Source: Cerasicoccus maritimus
GTDB lineage: Bacteria; Verrucomicrobiota; Verrucomicrobiia; Opitutales; Cerasicoccaceae
Reading direction: 5' to 3'
Length of the DNA stretch: 64,000 nucleotides
NCBI GenBank assembly: GCA_031296935.1
Contig: JAVDPD010000019.1
Coordinates: 1 to 64,000, forward strand
Shown here: one piece after another, positions 1-8,424 of the stretch
Layout of the letters: every line of letters begins with the position of its first letter
How positions within the stretch are numbered: the first letter of the stretch is position 1
Notes under the pieces: model-generated
Told to the model about the DNA's origin: nothing
What the model saw: only the letters and a program-made list of their open reading frames with translations
The model's database searches: none
Program-made: the position numbers and the translations under genes

Positions 1-231
1 TAACTACAAACCCTTACCAATGAGAAACGACAATGCTTACCATTGGTAGTCAAGTGGGATGGAGCTCGGACGCTTACTATTGCTCGATAGCTGTTTGGGT
101 TCTTTGATGGCTTTGAGTTAACCTCTGCGAATGCGCACTTTTGTGATAAGTGCGAAGAATAGCTCAATTTGGTTGAGCCAGCTGGAGTATGATGGGATCA
201 AATGCAGCTGTAAGTGTGATCGCTTTTTCTA
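1..231 (-). pseudogene. Decayed IS630-family transposase remnant
   Basis: Read on the minus strand from about 228 down to 118, the frame encodes ...LQLHLIPSYSSWLNQIELFF and continues ALITKVRIRRG before a TAA stop. This matches the C-terminal DDE block of IS630-family transposases, where a 'HFTPTSASWLNQVE' type motif carries the last catalytic acid. A TAG at 229-231 interrupts the frame upstream and further stops follow downstream, so no working protein is possible. The rest of the element lies outside the window or is lost. No inverted repeats or target duplication could be identified. Confidence 0.7.
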
Positions 232-261
232 AGCCTGTATCTTGGGGCAGTGGATTTATTG

Positions 262-300
262 TATAAAAGCAAGCGGTCCCAGCTCATGCCGGGACCGCTT
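262..300 (-). terminator. Rho-independent-like terminator of the PstS-like gene
   Basis: A perfect 10-bp inverted repeat (AAGCGGTCCC at 271-280, GGGACCGCTT at 291-300) encloses a 10-base loop. It lies 30 bp past the stop of the minus-strand PstS-like gene. On that strand the stem is followed by GCTTTTATAC, a short T-rich tail, so termination of the three-gene minus operon is likely. Confidence 0.65.
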
Positions 301-330
301 TAGGACTGACTTATGGCTATAACGGTCTGC

Positions 331-1473
331 CTAGAGACCAAGTGACGAAAGTTGTTGTTGAGCGGTCTCAGCACTGACGGGAAAGTATCCATTGTCCTCG
401 ACCTTCTGCTGTCCATTGTCGCTGTATACGTAGCGGATGAACTCGGCATGGAGCGTCTTGGGCTCGGTGCCGGGGCGGTGATTGAAGGTGAGGAAAAGAT
501 TGCGGGCGAGCGGGTAGGAGCCGTTGACGGCATTTTGCTGGTTGGCGGCGATCGGCTGACCTCCGTTGGCTAGCGGCACCACTGCGACGCCTGGGGTTTT
601 GTATCCGAAGCCGCTGTAGCCGATGCCGTAGCGGTCGTTTTCAACCGAGCGAACGACATCTTCCGAGCCGGCCAGCTCGCGGTTGGTGCTCTTGTAATCG
701 CCTTTTTTAAGCACCTCGTCTTTGAAGAAACCATAGGTGCCGGAGGCGCTGTTGCGGCTGTAAACGTTGATTGGTTTATTGGCCCAAGTGCCCGTCAAGC
801 CAAGGTCGCCCCAGGTCTTGATGTCTTTGTCAGCCCCGCGACGGCGGGTAGAAGAAAAAATGGCGTCGAGCTCAGACATCGAAAGGCCCACATCTTTAAT
901 TGGGTTGTCAGGGTGCACGTATACGGCCAACGCGTCAATGGCGACAGGCATGGAGGTCGGCTTGTAACCGAACTTTTGCTCGAATTTCTCGGCTTCGGCA
1001 GACTTGACTCCGCGGCTCATGGGGCCGAAGTCGGAGCGGCCTTCAACGAGGGCGGGAATTGCAGTGGAGGAGCCCTTACCCTCGTGAATCACGCGGATGC
1101 CGGGGTGGTAGCTTTTGAAGTCCTTTTCCCAGTCGGCCACAATGCCATCCATGGTGTCGGAACCAATCGAACGAACGCGGCCGCGAACAGCATGGCTCGG
1201 CGCGTAGTGTGGTAGCGAGGGATAGACTGGCGTCACCGTTGTTTGATAGCTGGTGGGCGCAGTGGCGGCGGCAGCAGTTGATTCGTCGAAGTAAGATTGC
1301 GACTTGGATGACGAGCTCTTGGACTGAACCGTCTGGCTCTGCATTGGCTGGGAAGCATTGGTCGACGAGGCGGTGTTAGTCGAGGTGCTTTCACTACAGC
1401 CCATGAAGAACAGGCTGCCAATAACGCTCAGTAGAGCTGTCTGAGCAATGCGTGTGGTTGGAATATTTTTCAT
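331..1473 (-). CDS. PstS-like phosphate-binding lipoprotein
   Basis: This 380-residue substrate-binding protein resembles the phosphate ABC-transporter component PstS. The N-terminus is a lipoprotein signal (hydrophobic stretch, then FFMGC), so the mature protein should be lipid-anchored. A Ser/Thr/Gln-rich linker (about residues 25-95) precedes the PBP-like domain. Typical anion-contact motifs are visible: GSDTM, GKGSSTAIPAL, RNSASGTYGF and a late GIGYSG. No pstC, pstA, pstB or phoU gene is adjacent. It lies 21 bp downstream of the roadblock/SUMF1 gene on the same strand and ends at a clear terminator, so it is probably the last gene of that operon. A role in phosphate sensing rather than uptake is possible but is inference. 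Confidence 0.8.
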   Translation of the reverse strand: MKNIPTTRIAQTALLSVIGSLFFMGCSESTSTNTASSTNASQPMQSQTVQSKSSSSKSQSYFDESTAAAATAPTSYQTTVTPVYPSLPHYAPSHAVRGRVRSIGSDTMDGIVADWEKDFKSYHPGIRVIHEGKGSSTAIPALVEGRSDFGPMSRGVKSAEAEKFEQKFGYKPTSMPVAIDALAVYVHPDNPIKDVGLSMSELDAIFSSTRRRGADKDIKTWGDLGLTGTWANKPINVYSRNSASGTYGFFKDEVLKKGDYKSTNRELAGSEDVVRSVENDRYGIGYSGFGYKTPGVAVVPLANGGQPIAANQQNAVNGSYPLARNLFLTFNHRPGTEPKTLHAEFIRYVYSDNGQQKVEDNGYFPVSAETAQQQLSSLGL

Positions 1474-1494
1474 GACGTTTTCGGGAGTTATCAG

Positions 1495-3441
1495 TTAGAA
1501 ATTGCTGACGACGAGGACTGGGCGAAGGCCAGTGTAGTCATTGGCGACTACGGGGGAGGCTTCACTGCGGTTGGCGCTGCGGGCCAGATAGGGGTCGTCC
1601 ATGTAAGAACCACCGCGCACAATCTTCATCGCCAGATCAACGCGGCTTTCGTTTTCGGACGGGCCGGTTGGGTCGGTCTGGGCACCTGGCTGGTAGGGCG
1701 CGCTCCAGTCAGCAGTCCATTCGGAGACGTTGCCGTGCATGTCGTAGAGTCCCCACTGATTCGCTTTGCCAATGGAGCCGACCGCGGCGATGCCATCGAG
1801 GCCTTCGCCGGTCGGGTCGTAGATGTTCGCGTCGCGGCTAGTAAGACGCTCGGAGCCGTTGTTGTAGGGGGTTTGGGTTCCAGCGCGCGCGGCATATTCC
1901 CATTCTGCCTCGGTGGGGAGGCGGTAGGTTTTTCCCTCCTTTTCGCTTAGACGCTGGCAAAACTCAACGGCTTGCTCCCAGGTGATACTGTGCATGGGGA
2001 GGGTTTTGCCGATGAACGCCTGATCGACATTGTCGAATTTGACTCGGTTACCCATGACGGCTTCCCACTGCGCTTGAGTCACCTCGGTGGTGGCGATGAA
2101 GTAGCCTTTGGTAATGGTGACTTCAGCCTGAATTTCATCGTTGTCGCGGAAGGCTTCCGAGTCGGGAGAACCGCGGGTGAATTTACCCGGCACGATGTAG
2201 GCGAACTGCATGTCGACGGAGTTCGTGATGACTTCACCGGGCTGGTAGCGGTTCTGGTAAATGTATTGCTTGGCTGTAGTGTTGGAGGGATCCAGCGCGA
2301 CAATTTTCTGATAATATTGAATCGCGTCGGTGGTGTTGCTGGCGGCGGCGGCTTTAGATGCGAGCGCATTGAGCTGGCTGATTAGGCTACTCTTGATTTG
2401 CGGCAGCTTTTGATTCTCAGCTGAGATGGTTTGCACTGCGTCCGTGTAGTTGCCTTTAGCCGCAGTTGCTTCGGCGGCCTTAATTTCGTTTTCGATGTTG
2501 ATCCACATCGTGGTCGGGTAGTTGCGGATATCGCCCAGCCCGGCTTGGTTGATTGCGGCATTGAACTTTGCCTTGCTGGAGGAGACGGCGGCCTTGCCGT
2601 ATGAAATTGCGGATTCATTCCAGAGATTTGCAGCCTGTGAGTAGTCTCCGTTGGTGTATGCCTGGAGCGCGGATTGTTTGTTGGCCACTGCACGCGCCAT
2701 GTTCATCGCGTCGTATTCATCGGCATTTTGTTGCTCTGCAATTTTCGTTAATGCTTCGGCGCGGTCGCGAGCGATCTCAGCGGTAGCTTGCGTGACTTCC
2801 TGCGTGGCGGCCTTTGGCTCGGGCTTGGTCTGTTCTACGGGGGCGGTTGGCGCTGGTGTTGGCGCTGGAGCTTGCGCAGTGGTGGACGCTGGCTCTGGTG
2901 TTTCCTTGGAACCGCCCATCGACATCGCAATGCCGACACCCGCGAGTATGACTACCGCGGCAATGCCGATAATCGCGCCAGTCGGTGGCCCGGATTTTTT
3001 TGTTTGCGGAATGGGACTGGCGGTAGCGCTATCACCCGATTCGCTGATTTTAAGGAAGACAGTTTCGCCCTTTTTTGATTTTTCCCGGACGATTCCGGAA
3101 GTATCTGATTTTGCCATGGATTGTCGGTGTTTGCTAAAAGCGTTTTCGATAGAAACTAGGTCTGCGCCCTGACGGCACATGACGGTGATAAGACGGTTGT
3201 CGGTTCGCGTTAAATAAACGCAGCCCGACGCATAGCGGAGCAGGAGGCAAAAGCTCTGGGGGTAGTAACTGTCGACGGCGTAAAAACAGTTCAGTATCCA
3301 AGTCGCGAACTCAGTGCGCTTGATGCGGTTGGCGTATGAGCCTAAGTCTTGCGACAAGACGGCCCCTTTGACGTCCATGACCACATAACCTTCAACGCCT
3401 TTGGTTCTACCGAGTAGATCCCTGATGAAATTAAGTTCCAT
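1495..3441 (-). CDS. Roadblock-like / TM / TPR / SUMF1 (FGE-sulfatase fold) protein
   Basis: The start was chosen at ATG 3441 (MELNF), which overlaps the upstream stop by 11 bp; a longer frame from 3501 adds 20 unconvincing residues. In the 648-residue product, residues 1-105 resemble a roadblock/LC7 fold (GVEGYVVMDVKGAVL, late basic strand). One transmembrane helix lies at about 155-177 (GAIIGIAAVVILAGVGIAM), followed by a Pro/Ala/Thr-rich linker, helical TPR-like repeats (about 235-390) and a C-terminal formylglycine-generating-enzyme fold (about 410-648: TEVTQAQWEAVMG, RLPTEAEWEYAARAG, GLYDMHGNVSEWTADW, IVRGGSY). The Cys pair used by true FGE is absent: GGSY is followed by MDDPYLARSANR. 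The SUMF1 domain is therefore probably a binding or scaffold module. Orientation is likely cytoplasmic roadblock and external SUMF1. Confidence 0.75.
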   Translation of the reverse strand: MELNFIRDLLGRTKGVEGYVVMDVKGAVLSQDLGSYANRIKRTEFATWILNCFYAVDSYYPQSFCLLLRYASGCVYLTRTDNRLITVMCRQGADLVSIENAFSKHRQSMAKSDTSGIVREKSKKGETVFLKISESGDSATASPIPQTKKSGPPTGAIIGIAAVVILAGVGIAMSMGGSKETPEPASTTAQAPAPTPAPTAPVEQTKPEPKAATQEVTQATAEIARDRAEALTKIAEQQNADEYDAMNMARAVANKQSALQAYTNGDYSQAANLWNESAISYGKAAVSSSKAKFNAAINQAGLGDIRNYPTTMWINIENEIKAAEATAAKGNYTDAVQTISAENQKLPQIKSSLISQLNALASKAAAASNTTDAIQYYQKIVALDPSNTTAKQYIYQNRYQPGEVITNSVDMQFAYIVPGKFTRGSPDSEAFRDNDEIQAEVTITKGYFIATTEVTQAQWEAVMGNRVKFDNVDQAFIGKTLPMHSITWEQAVEFCQRLSEKEGKTYRLPTEAEWEYAARAGTQTPYNNGSERLTSRDANIYDPTGEGLDGIAAVGSIGKANQWGLYDMHGNVSEWTADWSAPYQPGAQTDPTGPSENESRVDLAMKIVRGGSYMDDPYLARSANRSEASPVVANDYTGLRPVLVVSNF

Positions 3442-3754
3442 GGTTGGTATCCAAAAGGCGCTCGGCAACGTCTTGATGAATGACGCCCGCTTTGCGGTCA
3501 TTGCATTCAGCGAAGGTCACTGCTTCGTGGGGCTGGATGACGTGCATCTCCAGCATTTGCTCCAAGCCCAGGCTTTGCCCAAGCTTTTGGCCGATGCGTA
3601 TGAAGTCGGTGGTTGCCGAAGTCAGGTCACTGTCATGAGAACCACGTTGTGCGGCCACGGCACCATCGGGCCGTAGTTCCACCATGCTGCGCATACCGGA
3701 TTTATTCCTGAGCTTGCGCAGTGATTGACTCTCGTTGACGGATAACTTTTCCAT
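3431..3754 (-). CDS. Small roadblock/LC7-like protein
   Basis: This 107-residue protein starts at ATG 3754 and its TAA stop overlaps the next gene by 11 bp, which suggests translational coupling. After a short helical lead, the segment SGMRSMVELRPDGAVAAQRG resembles the first strands of roadblock/LC7 (MglB-like) domains, and a later helix (FIRIGQKLGQSLGLEQMLEM) and strand fit the same fold. Roadblock proteins usually dimerise and partner small GTPases, but no GTPase gene is visible nearby. The domain call is by eye and moderate. It may form a heterodimer with the similar N-terminal domain of the downstream membrane protein. Confidence 0.6.
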   Translation of the reverse strand: MEKLSVNESQSLRKLRNKSGMRSMVELRPDGAVAAQRGSHDSDLTSATTDFIRIGQKLGQSLGLEQMLEMHVIQPHEAVTFAECNDRKAGVIHQDVAERLLDTNHGT

Positions 3755-4086
3755 AGATTCGGATTAGCGAAACCGTTCTGTGCTTTAAGAGTCCAATCCA
3801 AATCCAGCCGTACACTGAACTTTGACATTCGTAACGGATACGACGCATTGGAGCGTCTTTTCTCTACAGGAATCTCTGTAGGTTTTATTGACTGAATTCC
3901 TAAGGAATAGGCGTATATTTGCTTGCTTAACCTTTTTGTAACCAACGCGTTGCAAGAGTGTCATCTTGTGTGCCGTTAGCGTTAAATGTTACAGGGCAGT
4001 CGTAAATGAAATCGACTTTTAAGGGGTATGAATCAACCATTTACAGCGTATTCAGTCGTTAAGTTTTAAAAACACTTTTTAGGATT
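3755..4086. other. Divergent intergenic region
   Basis: This 332-bp spacer separates the minus-strand roadblock operon from the plus-strand coiled-coil gene and should hold both promoters. It is AT-rich near the plus start (TTAAGTTTTAAAAACAC). I see no convincing operator, hairpin or small gene. Confidence 0.4.
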
Positions 4087-4692
4087 ATGTTAAGGAGAAG
4101 AGAGGCATTTCGTGAGTTTTCACTATACGAATTGTTAAGTGAGTCTAAGCCTGAGCACCACGAGGGGATTCGTGAGCTGTGGGGGAACGCCTCGGTTCAT
4201 TACTTGGTGGTTTTCGGCAAGAAGCGGATGGGTGAGAAGGCGATTCTCTCGGTTGGTCCAGACCTTGACTATAAATCACTCGACGAAGTGATGAACCTGG
4301 TGCTCGATGGCCTGCGCGCGATTGGGTATGTAAAATGTCTGATCCTGGAGCAAATTGCCCGTGAAGGCGTCATGGCCGAGGCAACACGCCATTTGGAGAA
4401 AGAGCAGCGGCTTCAGCGTGAAGAAGAGGCCAATGAGCGAGCTAGCGTCATGGCGGCACGGGATTTGGACGAGGCGTGGAAGATTATCCGTGATCGTGAA
4501 AAAGAGCTGGATCAACGCGAAGTCGAGCTGCGGACGCGGGAATCCTATATCGAAGAAAGCGAAAACAAGCTCTCCGAAATTGCGCAAGCACACTACGAGG
4601 CGGAAAACGAACTCGCCCAGCGTGAAGAAAGCTTGCGCAAGTGGCAGCTTCGTTTGGAAGCCCGTGAGGCCTTATTAGGCGCCAAGAGCTAA
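4087..4692 (+). CDS. Uncharacterised coiled-coil protein
   Basis: This 201-residue protein has no signal peptide. The N-terminal 85 residues look globular (VHYLVVFGKKRMGEKAILSV, then a helix EVMNLVLDGLRAIGY). From about residue 90 to the end it is a long charged helix rich in Glu, Arg, Lys and Ala (LEKEQRLQREEEANE, REKELDQREVELRTRE), typical of a coiled coil. I do not recognise a family. It is divergent from the roadblock/SUMF1 operon and convergent with the LolA-like gene, 31 bp away. An AAGGAG-like stretch lies just after the ATG rather than before it; the next in-frame start-type codon (a TTG 45 bp on) would lose the first helix, so ATG 4087 is kept. Confidence 0.7.
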   Translation: MLRRREAFREFSLYELLSESKPEHHEGIRELWGNASVHYLVVFGKKRMGEKAILSVGPDLDYKSLDEVMNLVLDGLRAIGYVKCLILEQIAREGVMAEATRHLEKEQRLQREEEANERASVMAARDLDEAWKIIRDREKELDQREVELRTRESYIEESENKLSEIAQAHYEAENELAQREESLRKWQLRLEAREALLGAKS

Positions 4693-4723
4693 CGAATATT
4701 ACGATGCGCTCTTGCCGAAGCCG

Positions 4724-5572
4724 TCAATTGCCGACGTCGTCAATTTCTACCAAGAGCCCGTTGACATCGGCTTCGCTAATCGATGGCAAATACTCTGCCT
4801 CAAAGAATTGATTTTCAATCGGTAGATTCAATCGGCTCTTCAGGACCTTGAAGACCGAGATCGTGCCCGTTTGCATGTTGGTCATGACCGCAAAGCGAGG
4901 GCGGACCGTTGTGCCGTCCACATCTGGCGAACGGTATTCGTAGGCTTGTAGTTCTTTGACGGGTTCGCCGTCCAATTCGTCGTAAAATTCAATCTTGCGC
5001 ACCTCGAAGGTGGTCGGATCGAGAAAGATGTTGCGCGCTGCGTATTGGCTGCTGTCCTCTGAGGCGGGTACGGCCTGAACGACGGCGCAGATTTCGCCTT
5101 GGGCCACCGCATCGGGCAGGCGCGTGTAGGTGTAGTTGCCAGGTGTTTCACGTACGAGGTCTTCATAGGCAAAATCGGAACCCATGAATTGGCCACTGCC
5201 AACCGATCCGAGTTTGAGGGGCTTGCCCTGTGCCGGCAGGTAAAGGTATTGGTCGATTGTGTCACCTGAGATGTTGGAAAGCACGCTGACGCCTTCAATA
5301 TCTTTGGGAAGGACCATGCGAATGAGGTAGTCGTAGGCACCGTCGTTTTTTTTCTCTGTTAATGCAATGAGACGCTTTTTAATGACCTCATCGGTAGGTG
5401 TTTCTGTCTCGAAAGTTTTTAGCTCAATGAAAGCGAGTTCGGAATCCACAGTTTGGCTGGCGACATATTGCTCCATCAACTGACGGCCATTGAGTTGTGC
5501 TGTCTCATCGGCTTGCAGCACGAGCGGGGTGAGGATGATCGCGAGGGAAAGCGTGAAGTAATTTTTTTTCAT
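4724..5572 (-). CDS. Outer-membrane lipoprotein-sorting (LolA-like) protein
   Basis: The start was set at ATG 5572 (MKKNYFTLSLAIILTPLVLQADE), which gives a good signal peptide; the open frame extends 16 codons further upstream without merit. The 282-residue product resembles the LolA-like family annotated as outer membrane lipoprotein-sorting protein. Its central part has the hallmark pattern of a methyl-accepting beta surface, then TIDQYLYLPAQGKPLKL and GQFMGSDFAYEDLV, followed by an FEVRKIEFYDELDGEPVKEL strand pair. Such proteins are periplasmic and bind lipid or lipoprotein. Relatives often sit next to RND/MMPL exporters, but none is adjacent here, so the partner is unknown. Confidence 0.75.
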   Translation of the reverse strand: MKKNYFTLSLAIILTPLVLQADETAQLNGRQLMEQYVASQTVDSELAFIELKTFETETPTDEVIKKRLIALTEKKNDGAYDYLIRMVLPKDIEGVSVLSNISGDTIDQYLYLPAQGKPLKLGSVGSGQFMGSDFAYEDLVRETPGNYTYTRLPDAVAQGEICAVVQAVPASEDSSQYAARNIFLDPTTFEVRKIEFYDELDGEPVKELQAYEYRSPDVDGTTVRPRFAVMTNMQTGTISVFKVLKSRLNLPIENQFFEAEYLPSISEADVNGLLVEIDDVGN

Positions 5573-5844
5573 AGCAGATTTCTTTAACAGCATTGGTTTC
5601 CCATAGCCGCATGCAATCAAGCTGGCCAGAAAATTTACATGTTTGCACTGTGGCGATATGGTCTGCCGCTGGTCCTACGGTGATGAATGACCGCAGCACT
5701 TTATGCTATTTGAAGAGGTGGAAACTCCATAAAACAAAAATATTTAAGGGTTTTTTTACGAGCATCTGAGCGTGCGAATCTTGACGCGGAGGATGTCGTC
5801 TTTCAACGTGCTTACTGGACATTATCCCCCAATAAATTGCCCTA

Positions 5845-6336
5845 ATGGATCCATTAACAACTGCTAAATCCCACCGTTTCTTTGCGGTGGAGGCTTTCAA
5901 TGAATGTTGGGAGCTCATGCATCTTCCCGAGCGTAATTCGGATGAAGAACGTATGATGCTCCGACTTGCCGAAACGTCATTCTGGCACTGGCAACATGCT
6001 GCCGGGCGAAAAGCGACTAATGACGCCGTAGGCTACTGGCTTCTCTCACGAGTTTATGCTTTGGTTGACGATGCTGCGACTGCTTTAGACTATGCCGAGA
6101 AGGGAATCGAGGTCGTCAAAGGACACAAGCTTAACGCCTTTTATGTCGGTTATGCTTGGGAAGCTGCCTCTCGCGCCTATTTCTTGGCGGGAAAGACGAA
6201 CCAAGCAGAGCAAGCGCTTGCTAAGGCCAAACGGGAAGTTGCCAAAATTTCGGACCCAGCCAACAAAGCTGCGCTTGAAATGGACTTGCTTAATGTCCGA
6301 CCAGTTATGGAAACTAGTGGCTCCGCAATTGCGTGA
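5845..6336 (+). CDS. Small TPR-like helical protein, head of saccharide operon
   Basis: This 163-residue cytoplasmic protein is all-helical with TPR-like pairs: LLSRVYALVDDAATALDYAE, then AWEAASRAYFLAGKTNQAEQ and ALAKAKREVAKI. The first part (FFAVEAFNECWELMHLPERN) is not a clear repeat. I do not recognise a named family, and similarity to conserved hypothetical proteins is an impression only. It stops six bases before the GH78 start, so it is probably cotranscribed with the saccharide genes. The upstream 270 bp are divergent from the LolA-like gene and AT-rich. Confidence 0.7.
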   Translation: MDPLTTAKSHRFFAVEAFNECWELMHLPERNSDEERMMLRLAETSFWHWQHAAGRKATNDAVGYWLLSRVYALVDDAATALDYAEKGIEVVKGHKLNAFYVGYAWEAASRAYFLAGKTNQAEQALAKAKREVAKISDPANKAALEMDLLNVRPVMETSGSAIA

Positions 6337-6342
6337 GCCGCT

Positions 6343-8079
6343 ATGAGATCCCCCCATTTCACCGTAACGCCACAGCCGCTAACCCTATCCCGTATTGCTC
6401 CAGTCAACGTCCGTCAGCTTGATGGTGGCGCTTGGTTGTTGGACTTCGGACGGGCGGCCTTTGGCACGCTGGAATTTGCCACGTCGCTTGGTCGAACTCT
6501 TGTCCACCTGGGCGAGAAGCTGGACGCTGAGGGGAGGGTTGACCGTAACCCGCCCGGCTGCATTCGCTATTGCTGTATCGAACTGGATGTAAGCGAGGCT
6601 GGCGAGCGCTTGGTTATCCCGCCAGATCAACGCAATACCGGTCCGGGCGCGGTCAAGATGCCGCCGGAAATCGGCGAAGTGTTTCCCTTCCGCTATGTAG
6701 AGGTGGAGGCGGGCCCGGACTTCGATCCGCAGTGCGTGACGCAGCTCGCGGCGCATTATCCGTTTGACGACGATGCGTCGCATTTTGAGTGCTCGGACTC
6801 CGGGCTCAATGCGGTGTGGAACATCTGCAAATACACGATCAAGGCCACGACGTTTTGCGGCGTTTATGTGGATGGCGACCGCGAGCGAATTCCTTACGAA
6901 GGCGATGCTTACATCAACCAGCTGGGACATTATTGCACCGATCAGGAATACGCTATGCCGCGCTATTCGCACGAGTACCTTTTGCAGCAGCCGACCTGGC
7001 CGACGGAATGGCAATACCACTCCGTAATGATGGCCTGGGAGGACTTTTGCTACACCGGCGAGAAGGCATCGCTGCGCAAGTTCAGTGGCATACTCCAGCG
7101 CAAAACACTGATCGACCTTGCGCGTGAGGACGGCCTAATTAGCACCAAAGAGCCCGCACCGACACGTGAGTTTGAGGAGTCGCTCAATTTGTGGAACGAG
7201 CGCTACATTTTCGACCACGGTTTACGTGACTTGGTTGATTGGCCTCCCGGCTCGTTTGCGAGTGGGGGAGTCGGTGAGCGCGACGACCACGACATGCGTC
7301 CGGTGAATACGGTCGTCAACGCGATGCACGCCTATGCTTGTCGCTTGATTGGCAACATGCTCGAGCTACTCGGTGATACGGCCAAGGCCGCGCGCTACCA
7401 TGAGCAATCCGTGCGGGTGAAACAGCGCCTCAATGAACTCATGTGGCATGCCGATCGCGGCGTGTATGTGGACGGTGAAGGCTCGGATCATAGCTCGCTG
7501 CACAGCAACATGTTTATGCTGGCGTTCTGCTTGGTCCCGGAGGAGCGCCAAGCGAGCGTGGCGGCGTTTATTAAATCGCGTGGTATGGCATGCAGCGTTT
7601 ATGGCGCGCAGTATTTGCTGGAGTCGCTTTATAATGCTGGAGAGGCCGAGGCTGCGCTGTCGCTCATGACCGCTGAGCACGACCGCGGCTGGCTCCACAT
7701 GATCAACTCAGGCAGCTCGATGACGTGGGAAGCCTGGGATTGGAAATACAAAAACAACCTCGATTGGAACCACGCTTGGGGTGCCGCGCCGGCCAACATC
7801 ATCCCTCGCTGCCTGATGGGCGTTAAGCCGGAGGCAGGTTTCCGGCGGGTGACGATTCAGCCGCAACCAGCGTCCTTGCGTTGGGCGAAGTTGAAGCACC
7901 CAACGCCGCATGGGCCGATTCATCTTTCGCTGGTCAATGAACCCGGCCAAGCCATGAGCCTGGAGCTCGAGTTGCCGGCCGGCGTTGAGGCCACGGTTAT
8001 TTTGCCCGACGCATCCGGCACGCTACAAACGTTTCAAGGTCTGACTGGTCGCCATCATCTCAACCCCGCAAGCGCCTAG
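6343..8079 (+). CDS. GH78 alpha-L-rhamnosidase (short form)
   Basis: This 578-residue enzyme is predicted to release terminal alpha-L-rhamnose. A reduced beta-sandwich region (about 1-150) is followed by an (alpha/alpha)6 barrel. Family marks include YVDGDRERIPYEGDAYINQ (the acidic catalytic strand region of GH78), LRDLVDWPPGSF, the SGSSMTWEAWDWK loop and the late TIQPQP segment that opens the C-terminal sandwich. Many GH78 enzymes reach 900-1100 residues with extra N-terminal sandwich domains; those are missing here. There is no signal peptide, so it should act in the cytoplasm on imported oligosaccharides. Neighbours are a broken sulfatase, a LamG protein and an esterase. Confidence 0.85.
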   Translation: MRSPHFTVTPQPLTLSRIAPVNVRQLDGGAWLLDFGRAAFGTLEFATSLGRTLVHLGEKLDAEGRVDRNPPGCIRYCCIELDVSEAGERLVIPPDQRNTGPGAVKMPPEIGEVFPFRYVEVEAGPDFDPQCVTQLAAHYPFDDDASHFECSDSGLNAVWNICKYTIKATTFCGVYVDGDRERIPYEGDAYINQLGHYCTDQEYAMPRYSHEYLLQQPTWPTEWQYHSVMMAWEDFCYTGEKASLRKFSGILQRKTLIDLAREDGLISTKEPAPTREFEESLNLWNERYIFDHGLRDLVDWPPGSFASGGVGERDDHDMRPVNTVVNAMHAYACRLIGNMLELLGDTAKAARYHEQSVRVKQRLNELMWHADRGVYVDGEGSDHSSLHSNMFMLAFCLVPEERQASVAAFIKSRGMACSVYGAQYLLESLYNAGEAEAALSLMTAEHDRGWLHMINSGSSMTWEAWDWKYKNNLDWNHAWGAAPANIIPRCLMGVKPEAGFRRVTIQPQPASLRWAKLKHPTPHGPIHLSLVNEPGQAMSLELELPAGVEATVILPDASGTLQTFQGLTGRHHLNPASA

Positions 8080-8082
8080 CCC

Positions 8083-8424
8083 ATGACCAAGCAGAACATT
8101 CTTTTCATCTTCACGGATCAACAGCATTGGGAGCCGAACAACTGCCAGGACAGCACGTTCAATTCACCGAATATCGATCGGCTGGTTCGGCAGAGCACGG
8201 TGTTCGGTAGAAACTAGAGCGCCACACACTCTACTGGCGGTGGAGGGAAGGAGCATCAGGGCCTATCTAATGATCCATGTGAGATTGAAAAACTGACGGC
8301 GCATGCGGATTTTCATGATGAAAAGCAACGGTTGCGCAAGGAATTGGAAAGCTGGCTTGCGGCGAACGACGATCCGTTTCACTCCTATAGCTGCACCAAT
8401 TTGGCTGGAGAGCCGATCGCATGA
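8083..8424 (+). pseudogene. Sulfatase gene with large internal deletion
   Basis: Both ends of a type I sulfatase survive and the middle is gone. From ATG 8083 the frame reads MTKQNILFIFTDQQHWEPNN and on through TFNSPNIDRLVRQSTVF, the classic sulfatase N-terminus with the metal-binding Asp, then stops at TAG 8215-8217. From about 8254 another frame reads HQGLSNDPCEIEKL, then LRKELESWLAANDDPFHSY, the normal sulfatase C-terminal pattern, ending at TGA 8422-8424. Intact relatives are about 450-500 residues; only about 95 remain. The C-X-P/S-X-R formylglycine site and most metal ligands are deleted, so it cannot be active. Its stop still overlaps the next ATG by four bases, showing it was once a full operon member. 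Confidence 0.85.

Noticed and set aside
1495..3441. SUMF1-domain protein as the sulfatase-activating FGE
   Set aside because: The Cys pair needed for formylglycine generation is absent, so it cannot be assigned this role.
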